56,906 nucleotides of DNA. It comes from Acidobacteriota bacterium (GTDB lineage Bacteria; Acidobacteriota; Thermoanaerobaculia; UBA5066). This document shows, in pieces, positions 47,876 through 56,906 of the stretch (its first letter is position 1; each line of letters opens with the position of its first letter). Where the stretch lies: positions 1 through 56,906 of the forward strand of contig RHKY01000061.1 in assembly GCA_008363385.1 (NCBI GenBank), given 5' to 3'. Under the pieces are notes generated by a model. That model saw only the letters and a list, made by a program, of their open reading frames with translations. It made no database searches and was not told where the DNA came from. Made by a program: the position numbers and the translations under genes.

Positions 47876-48630
47876 GGCTCTCGCTCTGGCCCTCGATCGA
47901 CCTCTCGGAAGGGCGCGTCGTCCGGCTGCTGCGCGGCGAGATGTCGGCCCTGACGACGTACGACGCCGACCCCGGGGAGCTGGTGGCCCGCTTCGCCGAG
48001 GAGGGGGCCGACGGCGTCCACGTCGTCGACCTCGACGCCGCGTTCGGGCGCGGCGACAACGAGCCGGCCGTCCGGCGGCTCCTGCGCGCCGCGACGTTGC
48101 CGGTGCAGGTGGGGGGAGGGATCCGGACGCTCGAGGCCGTCGCGCGCGCCCTCGACGCCGGGGCGGCCCGCGTCGTCGTCGGGAGCCTCCCGTTCACCGA
48201 GCCCGCGGCCTTCGAGGAGGTGATGCGCCGGCACGGGAGCCGGACGGTCGTGGCGCTCGACTGCCGCGACTCGCGCCCCTCGATCCGCGGCTGGACGGCC
48301 GACGCGGGCGCCGGGACCGCCGCCGAGGCCGCGCGGCGGCTCGCGGGGACGGACGTGCGAGCGCTCCTGGTGACGGACGTGGCCCGGGACGGCGCGATGG
48401 CCGGGCCGAACCTGGACCTCCTCGCCGACGTCCGGTCCGCTTTCACGGGGGAGATCCTCGCCTCCGGAGGCGTGCGGGGACCGGAGGACCTGCCGGAAAT
48501 CTCGTCGGCGCTCGAGGGGGGGCCCGGGGGCGTCATCCTCGGCCGCGCGTTGCACGAGGGGCGGACGACGGTGGCGCGGCTGGCGCTCTCGGCCGACCGG
48601 GCCGGAACGGCGGAAGGAGCGGGACGATGA
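47872..48630 (+). CDS. hisA: Phosphoribosylformimino-5-aminoimidazole carboxamide ribotide isomerase
   Basis: This 252-residue TIM barrel starts MRLSLWPSIDLSEGRVVRLL, with catalytic D10, and has VQVGGGIRTLEAV, LVTDVARDGAMAGPN and ILASGGV. trpF is present in the same operon, so there is no sign of a bifunctional PriA. It overlaps its neighbours by 4 nt on both sides. Confidence 0.94.
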   Translation: MRLSLWPSIDLSEGRVVRLLRGEMSALTTYDADPGELVARFAEEGADGVHVVDLDAAFGRGDNEPAVRRLLRAATLPVQVGGGIRTLEAVARALDAGAARVVVGSLPFTEPAAFEEVMRRHGSRTVVALDCRDSRPSIRGWTADAGAGTAAEAARRLAGTDVRALLVTDVARDGAMAGPNLDLLADVRSAFTGEILASGGVRGPEDLPEISSALEGGPGGVILGRALHEGRTTVARLALSADRAGTAEGAGR

Positions 48631-50039
48631 CGCTCGCGGTCCGGGTGATCCCTTGCCTGGACGTGGCCGCCGGCCGCGTCGTGAAGGGAACACGGTTCGA
48701 GAGCCTGCGAGACGCGGGCGACCCGGTCGACGCGGCGGTCCGCTACGAGGCCGAGGGGGCCGACGAGCTGGCGTTCCTCGACATCGCGGCCTCCCACGAG
48801 GAGCGCGGGACGCTCGTCCACCTCGTCGAGCGGGTCGCCTCGGTCCTGTCGATCCCGTTCACCGTCGGGGGCGGCGTCCGGGCCGTCGAGGACGCCGGGA
48901 GGCTCCTCTCGGCCGGGGCCGACCGCGTGACCGTCAACACGGCGGCGCTGGCCGACCCGTCGCTGATCTCGCGGATCGCCGAGCGCTACGGCTCCCAGTG
49001 CGTCGTCGTGGCCGTGGACGGCAAGCGCGTCGAGGGCCCCGGAGGCACGACGCGGCTCGTCGCGATGACCCACGGGGGACGGCGGGAGTCGGACCGCGAG
49101 GTGACGGAGTGGGTCACGGAGGCCGGGCGGCGCGGGGCCGGGGAGGTCCTCCTGACCTCGGTCGACGCAGACGGGACGCAGGTCGGGTTCGACCTCGGGA
49201 TGCTCCGAGCCGTCCGGGCCGCCACCCCGCTCCCGATCGTCGCCTCGGGCGGGGCCGGGCGCCTCCCGCACTTCGCCGAGGCGGTCGCGGCCGGGGCCGA
49301 CGCGGTGCTGGCGGCGTCGGTCTTCCACGACCGGGTCTACGCGATCTCCGACGTGAAGAGGGCGATGGCCGAGGCCGGGGTCCCGGTCCGGCTCGACGGG
49401 GGGAGCGCCGTCCCGGGCGTGAGGTTCGACGACCGGGGCCTCGTCCCCGTCGTCGTGAGGGACGCGGCGACGGGGCAGGTCCTGACGCTCGCCTGGGCGG
49501 ACGCCGAGGCGATCTCGGCCACGGTGAGGACGGGCCTTTCGCACTTCCGCTCGCGCTCGCGGAACGCCCTGTGGAAGAAGGGGGAGACCTCCGGCAACGT
49601 GCAGCGCGTGACCGCGATCTCCCTCGACTGCGACGGCGACGCCGTCCTGTACGACGTGGTCCCGGCCGGTCCCGCCTGCCACGAGGGCCTCCGCTCGTGC
49701 TTCGCGCCGTCGGTCTCCCTCGCGCCGCCGCCGGAGCGGCCGGAAGCGCTCGACCTCGGTCCCCTCTTCGCCGCGGTGGCCGACCGCAAGGCCCGCCCGG
49801 AGCCCGGCTCGTACACGAACCGCCTCCTCGCCGAGGGACCCGCGAAGGTGGCGCGGAAGGTGGGGGAGGAGGCGGTCGAGACGGCGATCGCCGCCGTCAG
49901 CGGGGACGCCGCCTCGCTCGCCTCCGAGGTCGCCGACCTCCTCTACCACGTGGCGGTCCTGATGGCCTCCCGCGACGTCCCGCCGTCGCTCGTGCAGGCG
50001 CGGCTCGACGAGAGGCGCGGGACGAGGAGGGACGCGTGA
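48627..50039 (+). CDS. hisFIE: HisF-HisI-HisE fusion: IGP synthase cyclase, PR-AMP cyclohydrolase and PR-ATP pyrophosphatase
   Basis: Three activities lie in 470 residues. HisF (1-255) is a TIM barrel with catalytic D12 (IPCLDV) and D131 (VAVDGKR) and the ring of [10 protein letters not shown]. HisI (about 264-362) has [10 protein letters not shown] (315-324), DCDGDA (334-339) and zinc ligands C351 and C358. HisE (about 376-465) has [17 protein letters not shown] and [11 protein letters not shown]. HisI-HisE fusions are common; joining them to HisF is unusual to my knowledge. No internal stop is seen. ATG overlaps the hisA stop. Confidence 0.94.
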   Translation: MTLAVRVIPCLDVAAGRVVKGTRFESLRDAGDPVDAAVRYEAEGADELAFLDIAASHEERGTLVHLVERVASVLSIPFTVGGGVRAVEDAGRLLSAGADRVTVNTAALADPSLISRIAERYGSQCVVVAVDGKRVEGPGGTTRLVAMTHGGRRESDREVTEWVTEAGRRGAGEVLLTSVDADGTQVGFDLGMLRAVRAATPLPIVASGGAGRLPHFAEAVAAGADAVLAASVFHDRVYAISDVKRAMAEAGVPVRLDGGSAVPGVRFDDRGLVPVVVRDAATGQVLTLAWADAEAISATVRTGLSHFRSRSRNALWKKGETSGNVQRVTAISLDCDGDAVLYDVVPAGPACHEGLRSCFAPSVSLAPPPERPEALDLGPLFAAVADRKARPEPGSYTNRLLAEGPAKVARKVGEEAVETAIAAVSGDAASLASEVADLLYHVAVLMASRDVPPSLVQARLDERRGTRRDA

Positions 50040-51409
50040 ACCGCCGCCTCCTGACCCTGGAACGCCCCGCCGACCTGACGACGCCCGTGGCCGTGATGAG
50101 GAACCTCCTCGCCGGGGAGGGGCCCTGCTTCCTCCTGGAGTCGGTCGAGCGGGGCGAGCGCCTGGCCCGCTGGTCCTTCCTCGGGGCAGGGCCCGTGGGC
50201 GAGATCTCCGGCCGCTCGGGCGACCCCTTCGCCCTCCTGAAGGCCGTCCCCGAGCACGTCGAGGCCCCGTCCGACGCCGACCTCCCGCCCTTCCGCGGGG
50301 GGGCCGTCGGCTACCTCGGGTACGACGCCGTGAGGCGGCTGGAGCGGCTCCCGTCGACGCGGCCCGACCCGCTCGGGCTGCCGGACGCCTGGTTCGGCGT
50401 CTTCACCGACGTCGTGGCGTTCGACCACGCGCGGCACCGGCTCCTCTTCCTGACGGCCGCCCCAGAGGGGACCGAGGCGGAGGCCCGCGAGCGGCTCGAG
50501 GGGCTGGCGGAGCGGGCGCTGGCGTCGCGGGTGCCTCCCGCCCCGCGGGAGCTCCGCGCGGGGGAGTTCGAGGAGACGCTCCCGCGGGAGGCGTACTGCC
50601 GAGCCGTCGAGGCCGGCAAGGAGCACGTGAGGGCCGGCGACGTCTTCCAGGTGGTCCTCTCGCGGCGCTGGTCCGCCGGCCTCGACGGGGACGCCTTCGC
50701 CGTCTACCGCGCGCTCCGGCGGGTCAGCCCGTCGCCCTACCAGTACTTCCTGAGGACGCCCTTCGCGACCATCTTCGGCGCCTCCCCCGAGCGGCTCGTC
50801 GCGGTGACGCCCTCCCCGTCCGGCTCCCGCGTGGAGACCGTCCCGCTCGCCGGGACGCGGCCGCGCGGGGCGACCCGGGCCGAGGACCTCGCGCACGAGC
50901 GGGACCTCCTCGCCGACGAGAAGGAGCGCGCCGAGCACGTCATGCTCGTCGACCTCGGGCGGAACGACCTGGGCCGCGTCTCGGTCCCGGGGAGCGTCCG
51001 CGCCGAGGAGCTCTTCACCGTCGAGCGGGCCTCGCACGTCATGCACATCGCCTCCCGCGTGGCCGGGACGCTCCGGGGAGACCGCGACGCCGTCGACGCG
51101 CTCGCCGCCACCTTCCCGGCCGGGACGCTGACCGGCGCCCCGAAGATCCGCGCCATGGAGGTGATCGAGGAGCTGGAGCCGGTGCGGCGCGGACCGTACG
51201 GCGGCGCCGTCGGGTACCTGGGGTTCGACGGGGCGCTCGACGTGGCGATCGCGATCCGGACGGCGGTGGTGGCCGGGGGGCGGCTGCACGTCCAGGCCGG
51301 GGCGGGTATCGTTGCGGACTCGGTCCCCGAGCGCGAGGCGGACGAGTGCGAGAACAAGGCCCGCGCCCTCCGCCGCGCGGTCGAGGAAGCCCCGGAGTAC
51401 GCGCGATGA
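50036..51409 (+). CDS. trpE: Anthranilate synthase component I
   Basis: This 457-residue chorismate-using enzyme has the tryptophan-binding motif LLES near residue 38, suggesting feedback inhibition. The catalytic part includes [38 protein letters not shown] and [20 protein letters not shown]. The GTG start overlaps the hisFIE stop by 4 nt. This is the his/trp junction; no promoter or terminator can fit in it. Confidence 0.95.
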   Translation: MNRRLLTLERPADLTTPVAVMRNLLAGEGPCFLLESVERGERLARWSFLGAGPVGEISGRSGDPFALLKAVPEHVEAPSDADLPPFRGGAVGYLGYDAVRRLERLPSTRPDPLGLPDAWFGVFTDVVAFDHARHRLLFLTAAPEGTEAEARERLEGLAERALASRVPPAPRELRAGEFEETLPREAYCRAVEAGKEHVRAGDVFQVVLSRRWSAGLDGDAFAVYRALRRVSPSPYQYFLRTPFATIFGASPERLVAVTPSPSGSRVETVPLAGTRPRGATRAEDLAHERDLLADEKERAEHVMLVDLGRNDLGRVSVPGSVRAEELFTVERASHVMHIASRVAGTLRGDRDAVDALAATFPAGTLTGAPKIRAMEVIEELEPVRRGPYGGAVGYLGFDGALDVAIAIRTAVVAGGRLHVQAGAGIVADSVPEREADECENKARALRRAVEEAPEYAR

Positions 51410-51975
51410 TCCTCGTCGTCGACAACTACGACTCGTTCACCTGGAACCTCGTGCAGCTCCTGTCGCTCCTCGACCCGGACGTGGTCGTCGTCCGGAACGA
51501 CGCGGAGACGGTCGACCAGCTCCTCGCCCGGCGGCCGGGCCGGATCGTCGTCTCACCCGGGCCGGGACGGCCCGAGGACGCGGGGGTCTCGTGCGAGCTC
51601 GTCCGGAGGGCGGGGGACGTGCCGCTCCTGGGCGTCTGCCTCGGGCACCAGGCGATCGGGCACGTCTTCGGAGGGCAGGTCGTGAGAGCCTCCGTCCTGA
51701 TGCACGGCAAGACCTCGCAGATCTCGCACGACGGGACCGGCCTCTTCTCGGGCCTCTCCCGCCCCTTCACGGCCACGCGGTACCACTCGCTCGTCGTGGA
51801 CGCGGCCTCGGTGCCGCCCGAGCTCCGGGTCACGGCCTGGACGGAGGACGGGACGGTCATGGGCCTCGCTCACCGGAGCCGCCCCGTCGCCGGGGTCCAG
51901 TTCCACCCGGAGTCGATCCTGACGGTCGAGGGGGAGAAGCTGCTGTCCAACTTCGTCGAGGGGAGGCTGTCGTGA
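51406..51975 (+). CDS. trpG: Anthranilate synthase glutaminase component
   Basis: This 189-residue class I amidotransferase supplies ammonia to TrpE. It starts [17 protein letters not shown] and has catalytic C78 ([10 protein letters not shown]), H167 and E169 (VQFHPESIL). It may also serve PabB, as in other bacteria. The ATG overlaps the trpE stop. Confidence 0.95.
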   Translation: MILVVDNYDSFTWNLVQLLSLLDPDVVVVRNDAETVDQLLARRPGRIVVSPGPGRPEDAGVSCELVRRAGDVPLLGVCLGHQAIGHVFGGQVVRASVLMHGKTSQISHDGTGLFSGLSRPFTATRYHSLVVDAASVPPELRVTAWTEDGTVMGLAHRSRPVAGVQFHPESILTVEGEKLLSNFVEGRLS

Positions 51976-53024
51976 GCGCCGTGCCGTCCCCCGTCCGGGA
52001 GGCCCTCCGGATCGTCACTCACGGCGGGCGGCTGACGCGCGAGGGGTCGCGGGAGGCCTTCGGCGCGATCCTGGACGGCCCGGTTCCCGAGCCGCTCGTG
52101 GCCGGGCTCCTCGGGGCGCTCGCCGCCCTCGGCGAGTCGCCCGACGAGGTGGCGGGGGTGGTCGACGTCCTGGCCGCGCGAGCCACCCGACCGCAGGTGG
52201 AGCCCGAGCTCGCCGCCAGTGCCATCGACGTCTGCGGCACGGGCGGGGACGGCCTCGGGACGTTCAACGTCTCGACGGCCACCGCCCTCGTCGTCGCCGG
52301 GGCCGGGGTCCCGGTCGCCAAGCACGGCGGCAGGGCCGTCTCCTCCTCCTGCGGGTCGGCCGACGTCCTCTCGGAGCTCGGGGTGAACGTGGAGATGTCG
52401 CCCGAGTGCGCCGCGGAGGCGCTCCGGCGCGCGGGGATCACGTTCCTCTTCGCCCCGGCGTACCACAAGGCCATGCGCCTCGTGGCGCCTCTGCGCCGCG
52501 AGCTCGGCGTCCGGACGGTCTTCAACCTCGCGGGCCCGCTGGCCAACCCGCTCGGGGTCTCCCGCCAGCTCGTCGGGGTGGACCGTCCGGCGAGGATCGA
52601 CGTCGTCGCCAGGGCGCTGCGCCTCCGGGGGACGGACCGCGCCTGGGTCCTCTCGAACGAGCGGGGCGGCGACGAGCTCCTCCCCTTCGGCGAGACGCGC
52701 GTGGCCGAGGTCCGCGGGGGGGAGATCCGCTTCTTCGACCTGACTCCCGCCGACTTCGGGATCCCGGAGGGGGACCCGGAGTACCTCGGCGGGGGGGACG
52801 CCCCCCGCAACGCGGAGATCCTCCGCCGACTCCTCGACGGCGAGGAGGGGACGGCGCGCGACACGGTCCTGATGAACGCGGCCGCCGCGCTCGTCGTGGC
52901 CGGGCGCGTGACGGACCCCAGGGACGGCGTGAGGCTCGCGCACGCCTCGATCGACTCGGGGAGCGCCCGGCGCGCGCTCCTGACGCTCGTCGCCGTGTCG
53001 AAGGCCGGGCGGTGCGGCGGGTGA
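51972..53024 (+). CDS. trpD: Anthranilate phosphoribosyltransferase
   Basis: This 350-residue enzyme joins anthranilate to PRPP. It has the PRPP-binding [17 protein letters not shown] and [17 protein letters not shown] motifs, plus NLAGPLANP. It is a stand-alone TrpD, not fused to TrpG. The GTG start overlaps the trpG stop, and the TGA overlaps trpCF. Confidence 0.95.
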   Translation: MSAVPSPVREALRIVTHGGRLTREGSREAFGAILDGPVPEPLVAGLLGALAALGESPDEVAGVVDVLAARATRPQVEPELAASAIDVCGTGGDGLGTFNVSTATALVVAGAGVPVAKHGGRAVSSSCGSADVLSELGVNVEMSPECAAEALRRAGITFLFAPAYHKAMRLVAPLRRELGVRTVFNLAGPLANPLGVSRQLVGVDRPARIDVVARALRLRGTDRAWVLSNERGGDELLPFGETRVAEVRGGEIRFFDLTPADFGIPEGDPEYLGGGDAPRNAEILRRLLDGEEGTARDTVLMNAAAALVVAGRVTDPRDGVRLAHASIDSGSARRALLTLVAVSKAGRCGG

Positions 53025-54442
53025 CGGAGGCGGGCGCTCCCACGGTCCTCGCCTCGATCCTCTCGGCCAAGCGGCGGCGGCTGGAGGCGGGGGAGATCGG
53101 CGGCGCGAGGCCGGCCGGCCCGAGGCCCGACGGCGAGCGGTTCGAATCGGCGCTCGCGGGTCCGGGCCCGCGGGTCATCGCGGAGATCAAGCACCGTTCC
53201 CCGTCGGCCGGGACCATCCTCGAAGGCGCCGGCTCGCGGGTGGCCGACGTGGCCCGCGCGTACCGGCGGGGAGGGGCCTCGGCGATCTCGGTCGTCGTCG
53301 AGCAGGACTTCTTCGGGGGTGACCCGGCCTGGATCCCCGTGGCGAAGGGAGCCTCGGGCCTCCCGGTCCTGATGAAGGACTTCGTCGTCGACGAGCGGCA
53401 GCTCGACCAGGCGGCGGCTCTCGGCGCCGACGCGGTCCTCCTCGTCGTGGCCGCCCTCGGCGACGAGGAGCTCCGGAGGCTCCACGCCGCGGCCTCCGCA
53501 CGGGGGCTCGCGGTCCTCGTGGAGGCGCACGACGCCGCGGAGGCCGAACGGGCCGCGGCGGCCGGCGCCCGCCTCGTGGGCGTCAACGCCCGGGACCTCC
53601 GGACCTTCCGGGTCGACCTCGACGCGATGGCCCGGCTCGGACGGAGCCTCCCCTCCGGGGCGATCCGGGTCGCCGAGAGCGGCATCCGGGACGCGCGGGA
53701 CGTTCGCCGCCTCTGCGGGGAGGGGTACGGGGCGTTCCTCGTCGGCGAGTCGCTCCTCCGCTCCGGCGACCCGGCGCGGGCGCTGAGGCGCCTCGTCGGG
53801 CTCGGCTCGACCGAGGTGAAGGTCTGCGGCCTGACGCGGGCGGAGGACGTCCGCTCGGCCGTCTCGCTCGGCGTCGACTGGGTCGGCCTGAACCTCTCCC
53901 CGCTCTCGCCGCGAAGGGTCTCGCTCGAGGCAGCCGGGGCGCTCGCGGAGGCGGCCGCGGGGGCGGGGGTCGTCCTCGTCGTCGCGGGGAACGCCCCGGA
54001 GGAGGTCGCCCGCGCGGTCGAACGGGTCCGCCCCGCGGCCGTCCAGCTCCACGAACCGCCGTCGCCCGCGGCGACGGCCCCCGGAGTCCCGCTCTGGCAG
54101 GCGGTCCGCGTGGGGCGCGACGACCTCGACGCGGCGGCGCTCTGGCCGGGGGAACGCTTCGTCCTGGACGCGGCCCGGCCGGGCCAGGCCGGAGGGACGG
54201 GGACGACGTTCGACTGGTCCGTCGCCGCCTCGCGCCGGTGGGGACGGCCGGTGGTCCTCGCCGGCGGGCTGACGCCCGGGAACGTGGCGGAGGCGGTCCG
54301 GAGGGTCCGCCCCGCGTGCGTGGACGTGGCTTCGGGGGTCGAGAGCGCCCCGGGGGTCAAGGACGCCGCCAGGATGGAGGCGTTCGTGGCCGCGGTCCGC
54401 GGGGTCCCCGACCCTCAGACGGACGAAGGAGGAGCCGGATGA
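53021..54442 (+). CDS. trpCF: Bifunctional indole-3-glycerol phosphate synthase / phosphoribosylanthranilate isomerase
   Basis: TrpC (1-262) has [42 protein letters not shown] and [12 protein letters not shown]. TrpF (about 266-465) begins [13 protein letters not shown], has VQLHE and FVLDAARPG, and ends near VDVASGVES. The domain order matches the E. coli TrpC-TrpF fusion. The GTG overlaps the trpD stop. Length is 473 residues. Confidence 0.95.
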   Translation: MTEAGAPTVLASILSAKRRRLEAGEIGGARPAGPRPDGERFESALAGPGPRVIAEIKHRSPSAGTILEGAGSRVADVARAYRRGGASAISVVVEQDFFGGDPAWIPVAKGASGLPVLMKDFVVDERQLDQAAALGADAVLLVVAALGDEELRRLHAAASARGLAVLVEAHDAAEAERAAAAGARLVGVNARDLRTFRVDLDAMARLGRSLPSGAIRVAESGIRDARDVRRLCGEGYGAFLVGESLLRSGDPARALRRLVGLGSTEVKVCGLTRAEDVRSAVSLGVDWVGLNLSPLSPRRVSLEAAGALAEAAAGAGVVLVVAGNAPEEVARAVERVRPAAVQLHEPPSPAATAPGVPLWQAVRVGRDDLDAAALWPGERFVLDAARPGQAGGTGTTFDWSVAASRRWGRPVVLAGGLTPGNVAEAVRRVRPACVDVASGVESAPGVKDAARMEAFVAAVRGVPDPQTDEGGAG

Positions 54443-55656
54443 CGGACCGGAAGGTCCCGCTGCCCACGCGGGCCGACGCGCGCGGCCGCTTCGGCGGCTA
54501 CGGGGGCAGGTTCGCGCCCGAGACGCTGATGCGCCCGCTCGAGGAGCTCGAGGAGGAATACCGAAGGGCCCGGCGGGACCCGGCCTTCCGGCGCGAGCTC
54601 GCGGACCTGCTCCGCGACTACGCGGGCCGCCCGACACCGGTCGGCTTCGCCGCTCGCCTGACGAGGAGCGCGGGCGGGGCCCGCATCTACCTCAAGCGCG
54701 AGGACCTCCTGCACACGGGGGCGCACAAGCTGAACAACGCGCTCGGGCAGCTGCTCCTGGCGGCCCGGATGGGGAAGAGCCGCGTCGTCGCCGAGACCGG
54801 CGCGGGCCAGCACGGCGTCGCCACGGCGACGGCGTCCGCCCTCCTCGGGATCTCCTGCACGGTCTACATGGGTTCCGTCGACGTGGAGCGGCAGGCGCCG
54901 AACGTCTACCGGATGAAGCTCCTCGGGGCCACGGTCGTCCCGGTGGAGGGGGGCTCGCGGACCCTGAAGGACGCCATCAACGAGGCGATGCGGGACTGGG
55001 TGACGAACACCGCCACGACCCACTACGTCCTCGGGTCGGTCCTGGGGCCGCACCCCTTCCCGACGATCGTCCGGGACTTCCAGTCGGTCATCGGGCAGGA
55101 GGCGCTCGGCCAGAGCCGGCGCCTCCTCGACGGGAAGCTCCCGGACCTCCTGGTGGCCTGCGTCGGGGGGGGCTCGAACGCGATCGGCCTCTTCCACCCG
55201 TTCCTCCGGCACCGCGAGGTCGGGATGGTCGGCGTGGAGGCGGGCGGCCGGTCGCTGTCGCCCGGCGAGCACGCGGCCCGGTTCGAGGGCGGGAGGCCGG
55301 GCGTTCTCCACGGGACGCGGACGCTCGTCCTCTCGGACGACGCGGGGCAGGTCCTCCCGACTCACTCGGTCTCGGCCGGCCTGGACTACCCCGCGGTGGG
55401 GCCGGAGCACGCGCTCCTCGGTGAGGCGGGGCGCGTCCGGTACGTCTCCGTCGGGGACGCCGAGGCCCTCTCGGCCTTCCACCGCCTCGCGGAGCTGGAG
55501 GGGATCCTCCCCGCCCTCGAGTCCGCCCACGCGGTCGCCTGGGCGCTGGGCGCCGCCCGGTCGATGCCCGCCAGCGCCACCATCCTCGTCAACCTGTCGG
55601 GCCGCGGGGACAAGGACGTCCCCTCGGTCGCGCGGCTGGAAGGGCTCTCCCTGTGA
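54439..55656 (+). CDS. trpB: Tryptophan synthase beta chain
   Basis: This 405-residue PLP enzyme condenses indole with serine. It has [17 protein letters not shown] lysine K97 ([10 protein letters not shown]), the loop [10 protein letters not shown], and the phosphate-binding VGGGSNAIG. It is the TrpB1 type that pairs with TrpA. GGAGGAG precedes the ATG, which overlaps the trpCF stop. Confidence 0.97.
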   Translation: MTDRKVPLPTRADARGRFGGYGGRFAPETLMRPLEELEEEYRRARRDPAFRRELADLLRDYAGRPTPVGFAARLTRSAGGARIYLKREDLLHTGAHKLNNALGQLLLAARMGKSRVVAETGAGQHGVATATASALLGISCTVYMGSVDVERQAPNVYRMKLLGATVVPVEGGSRTLKDAINEAMRDWVTNTATTHYVLGSVLGPHPFPTIVRDFQSVIGQEALGQSRRLLDGKLPDLLVACVGGGSNAIGLFHPFLRHREVGMVGVEAGGRSLSPGEHAARFEGGRPGVLHGTRTLVLSDDAGQVLPTHSVSAGLDYPAVGPEHALLGEAGRVRYVSVGDAEALSAFHRLAELEGILPALESAHAVAWALGAARSMPASATILVNLSGRGDKDVPSVARLEGLSL

Positions 55657-56462
55657 GCCGCCGCCTGAAGAGGGCCTTTTCCCGCGCGGCCGCGGAGGGG
55701 CGCGCCGCCCTCGTGGCGTTCGTGGAGGCCGGCGACCCCGACCGGGAGACCTCCCTCAGGATCGTCGAGGCGCTCTTCGACGCCGGCGCGGACGTGGTGG
55801 AGCTGGGAGTCCCGTTCAGCGACCCGATCGCCGACGGACCCGTGATCCAGAGGGCCGGGGAGCGAGCGCTGGCGTCGGGAGGCGGGCTGCCCGGAGCGCT
55901 CGACCTGGCCGCCGAGCTCAGGCGCCGGGGCCGGGACGGGGCCGTCGTCCTGTTCGGCTACGCCAACCCGATCCTGGCGATGGGGGAGGCGGCTTTCGCG
56001 GCCCGGGCCGCGGCCTCCGGGGTCGACGGGGTCCTCGTGACGGACCTCCCCCCCGAGGAGGCGCGCGGCCTCGTCTCGGTCCTCCGCCGCGCCGGGCTCT
56101 CCACGGTCTTCCTCCTCGCCCCGACCTCGACGCCCGAGCGGATCCGGCGCGCGCGAGGCCTGTCTCGCGGCTTCGTCTACCTCGTCTCCCGGCCCGGCGT
56201 GACGGGGGCGCGGACGCAGCTCCCGCCGGACCTGCCCGAGCTGGTCGCGCGGGTCCGGCAGGGGGGCGCGGGGATCCCCCTGGCCATCGGGTTCGGAATC
56301 TCGACGGCGGAGCAGGTCGCCGAGGCCGCGAGGCTGGGCGACGGGGTCGTCGTCGGGAGCGCCCTCGTCTCGCGAGTGGAGGCGGCGGTGCGGGAGGGGC
56401 GCGACCCGGTCCCCGGCGTGGCGGCGCTCTGCCGGGAGCTCTTCGAGGCGACCCGCCGATAA
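55653..56462 (+). CDS. trpA: Tryptophan synthase alpha chain
   Basis: This 269-residue TIM barrel releases indole from indole-glycerol phosphate. Catalytic E50 and D61 lie in [26 protein letters not shown] and [10 protein letters not shown] are conserved. The GTG overlaps the trpB stop. It completes the trp set (E, G, D, C/F, B, A). No terminator is visible in the 7 nt before the next frame. Confidence 0.96.
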   Translation: MSRRLKRAFSRAAAEGRAALVAFVEAGDPDRETSLRIVEALFDAGADVVELGVPFSDPIADGPVIQRAGERALASGGGLPGALDLAAELRRRGRDGAVVLFGYANPILAMGEAAFAARAAASGVDGVLVTDLPPEEARGLVSVLRRAGLSTVFLLAPTSTPERIRRARGLSRGFVYLVSRPGVTGARTQLPPDLPELVARVRQGGAGIPLAIGFGISTAEQVAEAARLGDGVVVGSALVSRVEAAVREGRDPVPGVAALCRELFEATRR

Positions 56463-56469
56463 TCCGGCG

Positions 56470-56906
56470 GTGGCCGGGTCCCTCCCCGCGGACTGGAGCG
56501 CGCGGCTCGCCGCGGCGGGGCGCGCCTCGCTCCTGTCGCTCGTCGAGGAGCACCTCCGCGCCTTCGGGGAGCGGGAGGCGCTGCAGGCCCTCCGTCACCC
56601 GTTCTGCTCGACGGAGGTGGTCGAGCTCGTCCTCGGGGACCGCCGCTTCGCGGCGCTGGCCTCCGTCCGGAAGGCGGCCGCGCTCCACCCGGCCACGCCC
56701 CGGCCGGACGCGCTCCGGTGCGTGGAGGACCTCGGGTGGCGGGACCTCCTCGACGTCAGCCGCGAGGCGAGGACCCCGGCGCCGGTGCGGCGCGCGGCGA
56801 GCCTGAAGATCCTGGATCGCCTCCCGCGGCTGGCCCTGGGCGAGAGGCTGACGCTGGCGCGCCTGGCGGACCGCCCCGTCCTCCGCGCCCTCCTGGAGGA
56901 CGTGGA
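56470..56906 (+). CDS. Partial protein of unknown function, cut by the window end
   Basis: A GTG at 56470, 7 nt after trpA, opens a frame with no stop to the window edge (145 codons). It begins with GSLPADWSARLAAAGRA and is Leu/Ala/Arg-rich and helical, with short repeat-like blocks (ALRHPFCSTEVVELVLGDRR, PVRRAASLKILDRLPRLALG) suggesting a HEAT-like solenoid. I do not recognise a family with confidence. Spacing suggests co-transcription with trpA. There is no clear ribosome-binding site. Confidence 0.6.
   Translation, partial: MAGSLPADWSARLAAAGRASLLSLVEEHLRAFGEREALQALRHPFCSTEVVELVLGDRRFAALASVRKAAALHPATPRPDALRCVEDLGWRDLLDVSREARTPAPVRRAASLKILDRLPRLALGERLTLARLADRPVLRALLEDV

Overview
The window is a GC-rich (roughly 70%) bacterial chromosome segment, almost entirely coding. 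It joins the core transcription and translation gene cluster to a compact amino-acid biosynthesis operon. Gene content and style suggest Acidobacteriota, possibly a Thermoanaerobaculia-like lineage. The pointers are extreme GC, a FecR-type protein with a Trp/Tyr-rich middle, an EF-Tu with a non-canonical switch I, and a merged his-trp operon. This assignment is inference from recall, not a search. Two frame-breaking anomalies in essential genes (rpoB and rpsM) suggest local assembly or consensus errors, as in a metagenome-derived contig.

Layout. (1) 1-1249: a tRNA 3' end, rpmG, tRNA-Trp, secE and nusG. (2) 1291-12263: rplK-rplA-rplJ-rplL-rpoB-rpoC; rpoB carries an apparent 16-nt deletion near its 3' end. 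A 404-nt spacer with tandem hairpin repeats and a promoter follows. (3) 12668-17145: the str operon rpsL-rpsG-fusA-tuf. (4) 17216-30953: the S10, spc and alpha clusters in classical order (rpsJ to rpsK), with secY, adk, map, infA and rpmJ; rpsM has no stop codon here. (5) 31197-33525: rpsD-rpoA-rplQ, ending in a clear intrinsic terminator.

(6) 33599-39505: accessory genes. On the minus strand lie a secreted FecR-like protein, a small membrane protein, AcpS and a CheY-like regulator. On the plus strand are a cyclic-nucleotide-binding-domain protein and peptide deformylase. A second minus-strand response regulator with a GAF-like C-terminus follows. cysS (39613-41025) is divergent from it.

(7) 41022-56462: the standout region. 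A strong promoter overlaps the cysS stop codon and drives a 13-residue leader peptide, MRRFQVRWHWHHG, whose control codons are Trp-His-Trp-His-His. A full set of attenuator elements follows: a candidate 1:2 pairing, a 10-bp antiterminator, and a terminator with a T tract. They precede a 14-gene run: aroDE, hisZG, hisD, hisC, hisB, hisH, hisA, hisFIE, trpE, trpG, trpD, trpCF, trpB, trpA. Every junction overlaps by 4-7 nt. Several genes are fusions (AroD-AroE, HisZ-HisG, HisF-HisI-HisE, TrpC-TrpF). I read this as one aro-his-trp supraoperon, controlled by a dual-input attenuator that opens on either His or Trp shortage. Both pathways consume PRPP, and AroD/AroE feed chorismate to TrpE, so shared control is logical. 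A partial unknown gene follows trpA at the window edge.
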